64,000 nucleotides of DNA from G965237725 sp965237725 (GTDB lineage: Bacteria > Pseudomonadota > Gammaproteobacteria > Arenicellales > Poriferihabitantaceae): the NCBI GenBank assembly GCA_965237725.1, contig OZ250151.1, positions 2,790,001 through 2,854,000 on the forward strand, in the 5' to 3' direction. The position numbers were made by a program, and so were the translations under genes. Positions 36,090 through 44,988 of this stretch are shown in pieces (within the stretch, counting starts at the first letter, position 1; each line of letters starts with the position of its first letter). The notes beneath the pieces were generated by a model. The model did not search any database. It saw only the letters and a program-made list of their open reading frames with translations, and was not told the origin of the DNA.

Positions 36090-37001
36090 ATGAAAAAAGA
36101 GTTTGACGTCGTCGGCGATATCCTCGAAACCCTTAGATTTCGGGGAACCATTTTCTTTCATTCAAATTTGGCTGCGCCCTGGGGAGTCGCGTTTCAGCCT
36201 CTGGAAATACCCCGATTTCACATCGCTTTGGCGGGTGGTTGTTATGTTGGTACGCGCGGTGATGATTTTGTGAAAGTAGAACACATGGAAATTGTGATGC
36301 TGCCCACTGGAAATTCACACTGGATCGCAGATCGGCCCGACCGCGAATTAGTCGACAGTAACCGGGTTGGCGAAGCATGTGAACTCGATTCACCGATGTT
36401 TCAAAAAGGAGACATCACCAACCGCCTTATGTGCGGTCTGGTTCAATACGACCAGGAAACCGCCCACCCGATTCTTGAATCCCTTCCTGATTTGATTCAT
36501 TTTTCACATCAACAAATAAGCCAGTCGGCATGGGCAACCGCAATTTTGATTGACAGTGAAATTAATCGCATTCAAAACAACAGCAGTCAGATAATAGATC
36601 GCTTGACAGAGGTACTGTTTCTTCAATTACTTGAAGAACATGTTAAAGAATTTGATGGTGATATTGGATTCGTGGCTGCTCTAGGTGATCCAAGATTGAG
36701 GCAGGCATTGAAATTGATTCATCGGGAGCCGGGAACCAACTGGACTCTGGATACCTTGGGACACCAAATTGGTATGTCCCGAACAACATTGAATCGACAT
36801 TTCAAACATACTGTGGGCATCACACCAATTGCATACGTACAAGACTGGAAGATGATGAAAGCATTGAGCCTGGTAAAACATTCAAGTTCATCGCTGGAGA
36901 GTATTGCCGAGCAATTGGGGTTTGCATCAGCCCGAACGTTGACCAGGGCATTTGTTCGGCAGTATGGGAAGACCCCAAATACGTTCAGGAAAAATATTTA
37001 G
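36090..37001 (+). CDS. AraC-family transcriptional regulator with cupin sensor
   Basis: 303 residues. The N-terminal ~180 residues have the AraC-type cupin sensor pattern (APWGVAFQPLEIPRFH, then a GDxVxxPxGxxH-like stretch around LPTGNSHW). The last ~100 residues carry two helix-turn-helix motifs: LDTLGHQIGMSRTTLNRHFK and SIAEQLGFASARTLTRAF. Such proteins of the cupin_6 group often activate divergent oxidoreductase genes. The divergent cytochrome P460 pair is the natural target. Effector unknown. Confidence 0.88.
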   Translation: MKKEFDVVGDILETLRFRGTIFFHSNLAAPWGVAFQPLEIPRFHIALAGGCYVGTRGDDFVKVEHMEIVMLPTGNSHWIADRPDRELVDSNRVGEACELDSPMFQKGDITNRLMCGLVQYDQETAHPILESLPDLIHFSHQQISQSAWATAILIDSEINRIQNNSSQIIDRLTEVLFLQLLEEHVKEFDGDIGFVAALGDPRLRQALKLIHREPGTNWTLDTLGHQIGMSRTTLNRHFKHTVGITPIAYVQDWKMMKALSLVKHSSSSLESIAEQLGFASARTLTRAFVRQYGKTPNTFRKNI

Positions 37002-37106
37002 GGCCGTGATGGCTTCAGAATTGCTTAGTAATCGCTTCAATTTTAAATTGAACAATTTTTTGATTAGTATAATAAACTGATTCATTATCAATCGAGGTTA
37101 TCGACT

Positions 37107-37343
37107 ATGAACGATCCAGTAAGAGCCGCAGACAGTCCATTCGCAGTGGAAGTTGAATCCGGTAAGTCATATTTCTGGTGCGCCTGCGGTAAGAGCGCCA
37201 AGCAACCCTTTTGTGACGGTTCCCATAAAGGGTCTGAATTCAATCCGGTAAAATACACCGCAGAAAAAGATGCCAGATTGTTTTTTTGTGGTTGCAAGTC
37301 TACGGGCAATCAACCGCTTTGTGATGGTTCTCACAAAAATTAA
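37107..37343 (+). CDS. Double CDGSH iron-sulfur protein
   Basis: 78 residues with two CDGSH zinc-finger-like motifs, each C-x-C-x8-C-D-G-S-H (CACGKSAKQPFCDGSH and CGCKSTGNQPLCDGSH). Each should bind a redox-active [2Fe-2S] cluster with three Cys and one His ligand. Two motifs in one chain is the usual bacterial form. It is a lone gene with a good -10-like AT-rich leader; its partner is unknown. It probably carries electrons or clusters in the cytoplasm. Confidence 0.93.
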   Translation: MNDPVRAADSPFAVEVESGKSYFWCACGKSAKQPFCDGSHKGSEFNPVKYTAEKDARLFFCGCKSTGNQPLCDGSHKN

Positions 37344-37412
37344 TTGTTAGAGTTCTCAAAAAGTTTTTACGCTTAAACATCCGCGATTAAACAGCCATGA
37401 GGGCAAATCTTT

Positions 37413-37823
37413 TTAATCGGTTGCAATTGATTGATGGGCTTCCACCGCTGATTTTACCGTCTCAATTGCGGTGTCTTTATCCCACGGTTTCTCTATTGCT
37501 GCAAAGATCGTTTTTTGTTCTATCAACAACGGAAAATCATATTTCGACAAATCTCCAGTTGATGCGACGATTGAAATCTTTGGGTATAGTTGGGAAACCG
37601 CTTGTATTAATTCCATGCCATCTTTTTTTGGCATTCTCATATCTGTAATTAAGACACTTATATCTTCGTTGAATTGCTCCAAAAGATGCATCGCCGAATC
37701 GACACCATCAGCTTCCATGGTGGAATAATATCGACTAAGTAATCGAGTTGATATCCGCCTGGTTATAGGTTCGTCGTCAACAAACAGGATCGTGGGTTCT
37801 GAATTCATTTCAATTTCTGGCAA
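37413..37823 (-). CDS. Stand-alone response regulator receiver protein
   Basis: 136 residues, receiver domain only. Acidic pocket FVDDEP, phospho-acceptor Asp in LITDMRMP, and the switch Thr and Lys in STGD and KPW are present. No output domain follows, so it acts by protein contact. The closest candidate partner is the orphan histidine kinase at 41134-42366, about 3.3 kb away. Confidence 0.88.
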   Translation of the reverse strand: MPEIEMNSEPTILFVDDEPITRRISTRLLSRYYSTMEADGVDSAMHLLEQFNEDISVLITDMRMPKKDGMELIQAVSQLYPKISIVASTGDLSKYDFPLLIEQKTIFAAIEKPWDKDTAIETVKSAVEAHQSIATD

Positions 37824-38056
37824 TTAAGTTGTCGATTCTACGCATTTTCTCTAACCGATATCTTGCTTACTTTGAGATATCTTTTTGCCAATCATTTTAA
37901 GTCATTGTTATCTCACCAATACCTGTTTTCCCGGCAATGTATGACATTGGCTACAAATGCCATGTACGTGTTTGTTCATGTTTATGTTGTTTATTTTGGA
38001 TAAACGGTGGTATATTGCCGATAAGCGGTATTATAATTTTATAGAGAGGAACCCGC

Positions 38057-38938
38057 ATGCTAAATAGTCAACAAGTTGATCATTTTAAAACCAACGGCTA
38101 TGTGATCGTTGAAAACGCTGTCAGAACCGATAATGTTAATTCCATAAATGCACAAATCGATAAATGGGTCCATGAGAGTCGAATTCACAGTTCGAACTAT
38201 GGCCGTCTGATAGATGGTCAACCCCGATTTGATTTGGAGCCGGGCCATACGAAAACAAACCCTAAGCTTCGGCGAATTACCAATCCAATCGAGGTGTCCG
38301 AGGAACTAAAGAGAACGGTTCTCACCGGAACTGTCCCGCAATTACTGACACCCATTTTGGGTCCAAACATTAAGTTTGACCACTGCAAAATTAATGCTAA
38401 GTACCCTGGCATGACGTCGGAATGTAAATACCATCAGGATCATGCTTTTGAGCCGCAAACCAATGACTCTGTGCTTGTTGCGTTACTAATGCTAGATGAC
38501 ACAACAGTAGAAAACGGCTGTTTGAAAATCGTTCCTGGATCTCATAAAACAAAGTTTAGCCATTTCGAAAACGGTATTTTTAATGGTCGCGTAAGTGACT
38601 CATTAGTTAGTTATTTCGATTCAGCAGCAGACAATATTGAAGCGAAGGCTGGAAGCCTGTGTCTTATGGATACCTGGGCCGTGCACGGGTCTGCTTCGAA
38701 TTCATCACTAGACCCACGCAGGTTACTAATCACCGAGTATAAGGCTGCAGATGCTTTTCCCATGACCAGGCACAAATTGCCTTCCCGTTATATGGATTCG
38801 GTGATACTGGGCGAGGAGCCAGCTATACCACGCTATCGGGATAAGCTGGATTTTGATTTACCTCCTGATTATGACGGCGATTCGCTTTTCGATTTGCAAG
38901 ATATTGTTGCTGAGGGAAAGCAAGAGTCTCACGGATAA
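38057..38938 (+). CDS. Phytanoyl-CoA dioxygenase (PhyH)-family oxygenase
   Basis: 293 residues. Iron ligands His126 and Asp128 in YHQDHAFE, distal His210 in WAVHGSASN, and the 2-oxoglutarate Arg221 in DPRRLL are all visible. An AGAGAGGA ribosome-binding site lies 7 bp before the ATG. PhyH enzymes hydroxylate small molecules such as acyl-CoAs, ectoine or natural-product intermediates. The gene is alone between a receiver and a DMT transporter, so the substrate is open. Confidence 0.88.
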   Translation: MLNSQQVDHFKTNGYVIVENAVRTDNVNSINAQIDKWVHESRIHSSNYGRLIDGQPRFDLEPGHTKTNPKLRRITNPIEVSEELKRTVLTGTVPQLLTPILGPNIKFDHCKINAKYPGMTSECKYHQDHAFEPQTNDSVLVALLMLDDTTVENGCLKIVPGSHKTKFSHFENGIFNGRVSDSLVSYFDSAADNIEAKAGSLCLMDTWAVHGSASNSSLDPRRLLITEYKAADAFPMTRHKLPSRYMDSVILGEEPAIPRYRDKLDFDLPPDYDGDSLFDLQDIVAEGKQESHG

Positions 38939-38981
38939 GCTATTGATACTATGGGGGTATTTCCAGTCCGTGGCTGATTTG

Positions 38982-39875
38982 TCATCCTGCCTTAATGGTG
39001 GTTTGGCTGGAAGATTCCGCATTTGAATAGATTGCAAAGAAGATGCCGCTGATTACGACCAGGACTATTCCCATTAATGTGACCAGATTCAAGGTATCGC
39101 CAAACCAAATATAACCGGCAATACTGGCAAAAAGAATCTCAGCGAATGCAAATGGGGATGCCACTGAAGCGGGGGCATATCGCATGGATAAAAACATACA
39201 AAAATGACCGATGCCGGCGAATGTGCCCATCAGTGCGCCTAGCAAAAAACTACCCGGTTCAAATATAACCCATTCAAATCCAGGGAACAGAGGAATACAG
39301 GTGATGCCGATAATTCCTGTGTATATCGATGAAATAATGGGGGTTGATCCCTTGGTCATCGTTTTTGTAAGAAACATATAGACACCCATCAAAACCCCGC
39401 CGATAAGCGCATAAATACCAGATTGGACATTTATGCTTTCAGAAGGGTTGAGGACCAGGGTGACGCCAATAAATCCACAAATAATGGGGATAACTTGTTG
39501 CCGGCGAAGTCGTTCTTTTAAAAATATGATCGACAAAATCACTGCGACCACCGGAAATATGTAGAGCAGTGCCATGGCTTCAGCCAATGGCATCGATGCA
39601 ATACTTGTGAAAAAAGCCAGGGTCGAAAGAACCAGTGTTACACCGCGTAGTATTTGGGTTGGGTGGCTACCAATTCGCTCGGGCTCCTTGAATTTAAGGT
39701 AGTAAAAACCTGACAGTATGGACAGACTGATAGTGTGAAAAACATAGCGATACCATACAATGGATACCACCATGTAGATTGAGCTCAGTTCTTTTGCGAT
39801 GGAATCACAAAGGACCATCGCGAGGGCATATGCTACCATTAGCGTTATGCCAAAACGTGTCGTCCCAGAATGCAT
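38982..39875 (-). CDS. EamA/DMT-family transporter
   Basis: 297 residues with about ten hydrophobic helices arranged as two EamA repeats. Typical signatures are PLAEAMALLYIFPVVAVI in the first half and the second-half helix with APASVASPFAFAEILFASIAGYIWFGD. DMT proteins usually export metabolites or amino-acid derivatives. No co-directional partner gene. Confidence 0.87.
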   Translation of the reverse strand: MHSGTTRFGITLMVAYALAMVLCDSIAKELSSIYMVVSIVWYRYVFHTISLSILSGFYYLKFKEPERIGSHPTQILRGVTLVLSTLAFFTSIASMPLAEAMALLYIFPVVAVILSIIFLKERLRRQQVIPIICGFIGVTLVLNPSESINVQSGIYALIGGVLMGVYMFLTKTMTKGSTPIISSIYTGIIGITCIPLFPGFEWVIFEPGSFLLGALMGTFAGIGHFCMFLSMRYAPASVASPFAFAEILFASIAGYIWFGDTLNLVTLMGIVLVVISGIFFAIYSNAESSSQTTIKAG

Positions 39876-39968
39876 ATATCCGTTTTTATCTTAAAAAGTG
39901 TTTAATATTTATATATTGCCCACCGAATCTTGCCTATAATACAATTTATACGGTTATAATTAATATTT

Positions 39969-41102
39969 ATGAACAACAAGCAAAATCCTCCAAAACCACG
40001 GCTAGTTAACCATAGCCTTAGCGATTCATCAATGGCAAAACCAGAATTTGTCGATACGGGTATTTTGCATGTGAAAAAATCCAGCAAGATAGTGGGTACC
40101 AACCCTCGTGCTATGAGTTTGCTGGAATATCCCGAGGATTTCAGATTGGAGGACAGAGAGTTGATGGAAATTTGTGAATCCATCGACTCAGGGGTCTGGG
40201 CGACATTGCTGGGACTAATTGACAAAGACACTGCTGTTCAATTTCGAGCTGTATTTCGGACCCACCGGGGTGGCTTTAAGGATGTTAGTTGTCTGGCCGT
40301 CTGCGAAACCGGGGCAACTGTGGTCGATTTGTACATTAGTGACAGCGTTGTTGACAACAGTGAATATATTGATAGTGCATTATCTCGCCTCGAGTATTAT
40401 GAGGCTTTTTTCAATACAGAGCTTTTTGATATCAATTTAAAGGACAAGGAAGGACGATACATCGCTACCAGCCGGTTGTTTGAAGAAACATTTGGCCTGT
40501 CGAAAGGACAAGCTATTGGTAAAAAACCCCATGACTTATTTCCAAAAGATTTTGCTGATCACGTTGCTAGCCACGACAATACGGTATTAGATAGAAAGGA
40601 CACGGTTTCACAGATGGACGTTGTACCGTATTCGGGCAAGCAGTTAATGGTACAGAAGTTTCCGTTGTATAAAAACCAATCAATAGCTGGGGTTGGTGTG
40701 TTCGCGGTGGATGTCACTGCGTTAAAAATGAGTGAACAAAGACAAATCGCATCAAAAAACAAATACTCTGATTATTCGGAGTTATGTACGGATATATTGT
40801 GGGAGACTAATCAGGACTGGATAATTACAGAGTCAAATATATTAGATACCTGGAGCGTTTCTGGTATCAGTTTTCGGCCAGGTATAAATGTGGTTTCCCA
40901 ATTAAAGGATAATCTTATGGAGCCGTCTTTAATTGACGAGTTTATAAATTCCTTGGTTCCAAATAAAATTACCCGGCAAATATGGCAGCTAAAAAATGGA
41001 ACCAGAGTAAAAATTGGCGTTAAACCAATCAATATTGATCCAGCAGATCACAATACGCCGCTGATTTATAGAGGGATTGTTACGGTTTTAAATGGTGTAT
41101 AG
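39969..41102 (+). CDS. PAS-domain sensory protein without output domain
   Basis: 377 residues. A clear PAS domain (about 145-255) contains FDINLKDKEGRYIATS and GVGVFAVDVTALK. Weaker PAS-like regions lie before it (about 25-110) and after it (about 265-377, with DILWETNQDWIITESN). No kinase, GGDEF or methyl-accepting domain follows and there is no membrane segment. It is convergent with the histidine kinase gene (31 bp apart), so it could feed a signal to that kinase through PAS-PAS contact; this is inference. Confidence 0.75.
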   Translation: MNNKQNPPKPRLVNHSLSDSSMAKPEFVDTGILHVKKSSKIVGTNPRAMSLLEYPEDFRLEDRELMEICESIDSGVWATLLGLIDKDTAVQFRAVFRTHRGGFKDVSCLAVCETGATVVDLYISDSVVDNSEYIDSALSRLEYYEAFFNTELFDINLKDKEGRYIATSRLFEETFGLSKGQAIGKKPHDLFPKDFADHVASHDNTVLDRKDTVSQMDVVPYSGKQLMVQKFPLYKNQSIAGVGVFAVDVTALKMSEQRQIASKNKYSDYSELCTDILWETNQDWIITESNILDTWSVSGISFRPGINVVSQLKDNLMEPSLIDEFINSLVPNKITRQIWQLKNGTRVKIGVKPINIDPADHNTPLIYRGIVTVLNGV

Positions 41103-41133
41103 AGCCTGAATTCAGAGCATTGGATTTGCGAAC

Positions 41134-42366
41134 TTATGGTTCGGTGGTGTCTAGGAGAAGGTCAAAAGATATGGATGCCCATTCTCCAGGAATACTCTCG
41201 GCTGCAATTTTCCCACCATGCCTTTCAACAATCATGCTGGAAACACTTAAACCCAGTCCGGTTCCAAGTCCGGTAGACTTTGTCGTATAAAAAGGGGTAA
41301 ATAAATTTTGTATACCTTGTCTTGAGATTCCCATGCCATCATCTACAACCTCAATGTAGTATCGACTTTCCCGTACTTTTCCAAACACATCGATTCGGCC
41401 GCCGGATTCGGGGTATTTTTGGCGAATAGACTCCGCGGAATTTGATAGTAAATTGACCAATACCTGAACAATGCTGGAAAGCTCGCCGGTAGCTCTATAG
41501 GGTGCTTCCAGCGTGGTTGTAACCTCTATATCTTCGGTTGCTTTTGCGGTTATTCGTATTGCTGCGGAAATCGCATCGCCAACAAGAAATGTTTCAGTTG
41601 TCACTCCGTGTTTCATGTCCTTATAGGAAAACACCTTTAGATCTTTAACAATATTTTTGATTCGAAGTAACCCGTCTTCAACATCGCTGATGATGGCTTC
41701 AAATTCCGGAGCCATCATGGTTCTGCCTTCTTGCTTTAGTAAATCAAGCCCTAGAACCGAGTAGTTCAAAGGGTTGTTTATTTCGTGGGCTAGTCCTGCG
41801 GACATAATTCCCAGGGCTTTAAGCTTTTCATTATGAACAAGTTCGGACTGAGTTTTATCCAGTTGATCTGGGTTTCCGTCTTCAGATTGATCAGATAATT
41901 GACTAGGGGCCTGTACAGCGATTGGTTTATTCTTTGATTCAATGGATGAAAGTCTGGATTGAAAAATTGAAAAGACCAGTACCAGAATAACTAATCCAAA
42001 GATTCCAACTAGTTGGAGTAGCATGGATTGGTGATCAATACTGAGATAGACAAATACACCAATGATCAACATAAGTGAAATCGTGATTCGAAAAACCAGT
42101 GGTTGCCAGTTCGCAATCAGAGTGCTTGCGCCAACCAGAGAAATCGACGCATACAGCATTGGCATCAGTGTGCTGGTATCCAGAATATTGTTTTTAACAA
42201 TGGTTATAATTATTCCCAAAACCAGAAAGCCAAGGGAGCTTAACGCCAGGGAACTTGCGAGCTCAGATTTTCCCTGTTTATAAAACCTGAACAATGACAT
42301 AGCGCCGGAGCCTGCAGATAGTGGGAGCAGGGTGGCGAGTGCAATTGTGTAATTTGCATCTATCAT
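41134..42366 (-). CDS. Membrane sensor histidine kinase
   Basis: 410 residues. About five membrane helices occupy residues 1-135, followed by a linker and the kinase core: H-box with His194 in GLAHEINNPLN, then N-box (LVNLLSNSAES), G1 (VVDDGMGIS), F (FTPFYTTK) and G2 (GTGLGLS) boxes. There is no periplasmic sensor domain, so the membrane part or an associated protein must sense the signal. Nearest regulators are the receiver-only protein at 37.4 kb and the PAS protein next door. Confidence 0.92.
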   Translation of the reverse strand: MIDANYTIALATLLPLSAGSGAMSLFRFYKQGKSELASSLALSSLGFLVLGIIITIVKNNILDTSTLMPMLYASISLVGASTLIANWQPLVFRITISLMLIIGVFVYLSIDHQSMLLQLVGIFGLVILVLVFSIFQSRLSSIESKNKPIAVQAPSQLSDQSEDGNPDQLDKTQSELVHNEKLKALGIMSAGLAHEINNPLNYSVLGLDLLKQEGRTMMAPEFEAIISDVEDGLLRIKNIVKDLKVFSYKDMKHGVTTETFLVGDAISAAIRITAKATEDIEVTTTLEAPYRATGELSSIVQVLVNLLSNSAESIRQKYPESGGRIDVFGKVRESRYYIEVVDDGMGISRQGIQNLFTPFYTTKSTGLGTGLGLSVSSMIVERHGGKIAAESIPGEWASISFDLLLDTTEP

Positions 42367-42593
42367 TTTGAATGTTCGCTAATGTCCAGACTGATATCTG
42401 ATAAAAAAGCGACATGCCGTTTAATAAAACGAGAAATCATAATTAAGACGTAGCATACTGCAAAATTGTGTGGGAATTCACAATCCAGGGTAATTTATGG
42501 ATATTCACAAATTGGCTATTTATTTAACAGATACAATTGTGCCTTCATGGATTAAGAATTACAATTTGGCTAAATGACATTGAGCTTTAGCAA

Positions 42594-43268
42594 ATGAATA
42601 AAATATCCCAGCCAGCCGCACCGCAATACATTTTTCAGGCTAATGAGAAACCGTCGTTACCCATGGTCGATGTGCCATTAATCGTAGCAAACGACCAAAG
42701 CGTAAAAGATTATGGCGTATTGGTCAGTGATCCTGACAATTTCGATATTGAAATTGTGCAATGGCCTGCCCAGGGTTGGCGCGGCATTGATGCCGGTACT
42801 GGCGACGAAGGCGGCATCACCGAAGGGATATTTCATGGACAATGGGACGGCGATGTTCTAATGGGCACTAATGATGCGGTGGGTGGACATTATGTACTTG
42901 GCTGGAGCTGCGATCCCCAGCAGGCTTCCACCGGAACAGCATCAGTCCCCAGAGACCATGTCGTGTTATGGCATTTAAATTATCATCCGGATGGTGGACA
43001 GCTGTTTCATCCATTGGATAAGAAACCTTTTGTTGTGCCAGTTGCGTTACCAGGAGATGACCTTAAACCGAATCAGGTTGTGGCTTTTTGGTGTGATGGT
43101 TCCCAGGGACTTTACATTCACCCCCGAATCTGGCACGAAGGTATTTTCCCCGCAGACGATGATCAACGATTTCTAGATCGCCAGGGCAAGGTGCATGCGC
43201 GAGTGAGTTGTGACTTTGGACAGGAGTTTGGGGTTTACCTTAAAGTGCCGTTAAAGCTGCCGATCTGA
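42594..43268 (+). CDS. Ureidoglycolate lyase-like protein (AllA-type cupin)
   Basis: 224 residues. The core matches the ureidoglycolate lyase/hydrolase fold, with PVALPGDD, the substrate-pocket segment IHPRIWHEGIFP and a late DFGQEFGVYLKVPL strand. The classic role is splitting ureidoglycolate in purine breakdown, but no allantoin genes are nearby and the protein is longer than AllA. Treat it as a family member of unknown substrate. Confidence 0.7.
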   Translation: MNKISQPAAPQYIFQANEKPSLPMVDVPLIVANDQSVKDYGVLVSDPDNFDIEIVQWPAQGWRGIDAGTGDEGGITEGIFHGQWDGDVLMGTNDAVGGHYVLGWSCDPQQASTGTASVPRDHVVLWHLNYHPDGGQLFHPLDKKPFVVPVALPGDDLKPNQVVAFWCDGSQGLYIHPRIWHEGIFPADDDQRFLDRQGKVHARVSCDFGQEFGVYLKVPLKLPI

Positions 43269-43285
43269 TTTGTTTTTCAGCTGAT

Positions 43286-43894
43286 TTAGAAGGTGCAATA
43301 AAGTCTCGGCCCTGAATATTCGAATCCCTGGCTGATATAAAAATCCAGGGTTCTTTGCCACGTAGGTTGGGGTGGTGCACCGACTTCAAGTTCAGACCAA
43401 CCCTTGTCCATTCCAAATTTTTTTGCTGCCTGAATTAACTTCGCGCCTACACCAGAGGATCGCCAGTTGCTCTTTACATAAAATTCACTGATTTCCCCAA
43501 AATTTCCATTGGCATAAATCGCAGTGCATTGATTCAGGGTGAGCACACCAACTATTTCGCCCTCCCCGGCATTCTGAGCGCTGCGCGCCGTCCTGAACGT
43601 AGTGAAGGAAGGAATCCCTTCGGGATCAGAACTTTGGATCCTTCGTCGTACTTCCTCAGGATGACGACGAGAATAACTATTAGTCGCCGTCATTTCACCC
43701 TCATCGGTCTTGGCAACAAACGCCCAAACATTGTTTTCGTCTTTGAGAAGTCGTTTAGCTGCAGCAATATATTTGGACTCATCACTCAATTTATAATGAC
43801 CCGGAAACAACTCTATCAGTAATGTGGTTATCAATGACCCCACAGTTTCATAATCGTCGGGGTTGGCCAGGGCTACATTAATATCAGACATCAT
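43286..43894 (-). CDS. GNAT-family N-acetyltransferase carrying an in-frame repeat insertion
   Basis: 202 residues. The GNAT parts are an N-terminal strand-helix (INVALANPDDYETVGSL), the central strand EIVGVLTLNQ, EISEFYV before the acetyl-CoA loop, and SSGVGAKLIQAAKKFG (Q/RxxGxG/A-like loop with G-V-G). Between residues ~68 and ~110 lies a foreign Arg-rich stretch (RRHPEEVRRR...SFTTFRTARSAQ) that is translated from a palindromic DNA repeat. Without it, FVAKTDEG would join directly to EIVGVLT as in normal GNAT proteins. Whether the protein still folds is not known. Convergent with the AllA-like gene. Confidence 0.8.
   Translation of the reverse strand: MMSDINVALANPDDYETVGSLITTLLIELFPGHYKLSDESKYIAAAKRLLKDENNVWAFVAKTDEGEMTATNSYSRRHPEEVRRRIQSSDPEGIPSFTTFRTARSAQNAGEGEIVGVLTLNQCTAIYANGNFGEISEFYVKSNWRSSGVGAKLIQAAKKFGMDKGWSELEVGAPPQPTWQRTLDFYISQGFEYSGPRLYCTF
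43565..43693. repeat. Palindromic repeat inserted inside the GNAT gene
   Basis: About 105-130 bp. Arms such as CGTCCTGAACGTAGTGAAGGA and TCCTTCGTCGTACTTCCTCA are roughly inverted around a central CCCTTCGGGATC. This type of CATCCTGAG...AAGGATC repeat is widespread in bacterial genomes between genes and encodes HPEE/HPERSE-like peptides when translated. Here the inserted length is a multiple of three, so the reading frame stays open. Confidence 0.7.
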
Positions 43895-43903
43895 TGTTCT
43901 AAA

Positions 43904-44815
43904 TTATGAATTGGTTTTACTGTTCATGCAGGAGAATATCAGCGCGAGAACCAAAAAAACAACTGCCAGCCAGATGTTCTGACTATGGCTTTCGGAAAAT
44001 ATAATCATGCCCCAGAATATCCCAGCGAATAATGACACAAATGTTCCAAATGACACAAACACCCCGCCCGTCTTCTCAATAAGAAAAAAATACAAAAACA
44101 CTTCCACAGCCCCTGTAATCACAAATATGATAATTGCCAGTTCAGCCATAGACCACGATATTGTAGTGGAAGCAGCTTCGCCAAAGATTACAAAAAACGG
44201 CAAGACCAGAAGAGCCGCCACAATGGCTTCTCCAGCGACAACCTGCAACGGTGACAGTCCCTTGGGCCAGCGACCAGCAACGTATATGGATTCGATGCCA
44301 TAGGAAAGTGGCACGATCATGGCGATTCCAATCCAGTAGGTAGAGCCATGAGCAGGCAAATCCAGTTCTGGGGCCAGCACCAGGACTACAGCTATCAGGC
44401 CAAGCAAAACCGCAAAAATTCTACCAGGCGATACCGGCTCGGTTCTCAATGTAACCGCCACGGATATGGTTACCACGGGTGTTAGTGAAATAATCAAGGT
44501 AAGAACCCCAACCGAAATATGTGGCGCGGCTTTCAGGCTGGCAGCCAGGGGAATGACATACCCCAGAAATCCGTTGACCACCAAAAAAATCAGGCGAGAA
44601 CGGGTGATTTTAAACAGCTGCTTTCGTATTACCAGAATAACCAGATAAATTACAGACAACAATGTCAGGGATAACATCAGAATATTAATATCTGAATGCC
44701 CGCTTTGAGTGGCGAGCTTTAACATGGAGAACTGAAGCCCCCACATCATGCCCATGATGACTAATAGAATCATGGCCATGGAATTCCAGGAAGTAGTCAT
44801 GGATGAATGGTTCAC
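43904..44815 (-). CDS. EamA/DMT-family transporter
   Basis: 303 residues, about ten hydrophobic helices in two EamA repeats; the first half ends in a SLTPVVTISVAVTLRTEP-like hairpin and the second has VFVSFGTFVSLFAGIFWGMIIFSE. It lies 9 bp upstream of the GNAT gene on the same strand, so the two are probably co-transcribed. A transporter next to an acetyltransferase may form a detoxification or export pair. Substrate unknown. Confidence 0.87.
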   Translation of the reverse strand: MNHSSMTTSWNSMAMILLVIMGMMWGLQFSMLKLATQSGHSDINILMLSLTLLSVIYLVILVIRKQLFKITRSRLIFLVVNGFLGYVIPLAASLKAAPHISVGVLTLIISLTPVVTISVAVTLRTEPVSPGRIFAVLLGLIAVVLVLAPELDLPAHGSTYWIGIAMIVPLSYGIESIYVAGRWPKGLSPLQVVAGEAIVAALLVLPFFVIFGEAASTTISWSMAELAIIIFVITGAVEVFLYFFLIEKTGGVFVSFGTFVSLFAGIFWGMIIFSESHSQNIWLAVVFLVLALIFSCMNSKTNS

Positions 44816-44988
44816 GATGTTTTAAACGCAGCCGCAAAAGTAATTTTATAGTATCTGGAATATAGACTATTTTTGCTCATGATCCCTTCGCTCCTGTTGG
44901 CCAGGGTGGTCAAGGTAGCTAAGGTAGTTAGGAGTGGTTGCAGTATATGTAGCCTATACCTTTCAATTTCAGTTATTCTCCGACAATC

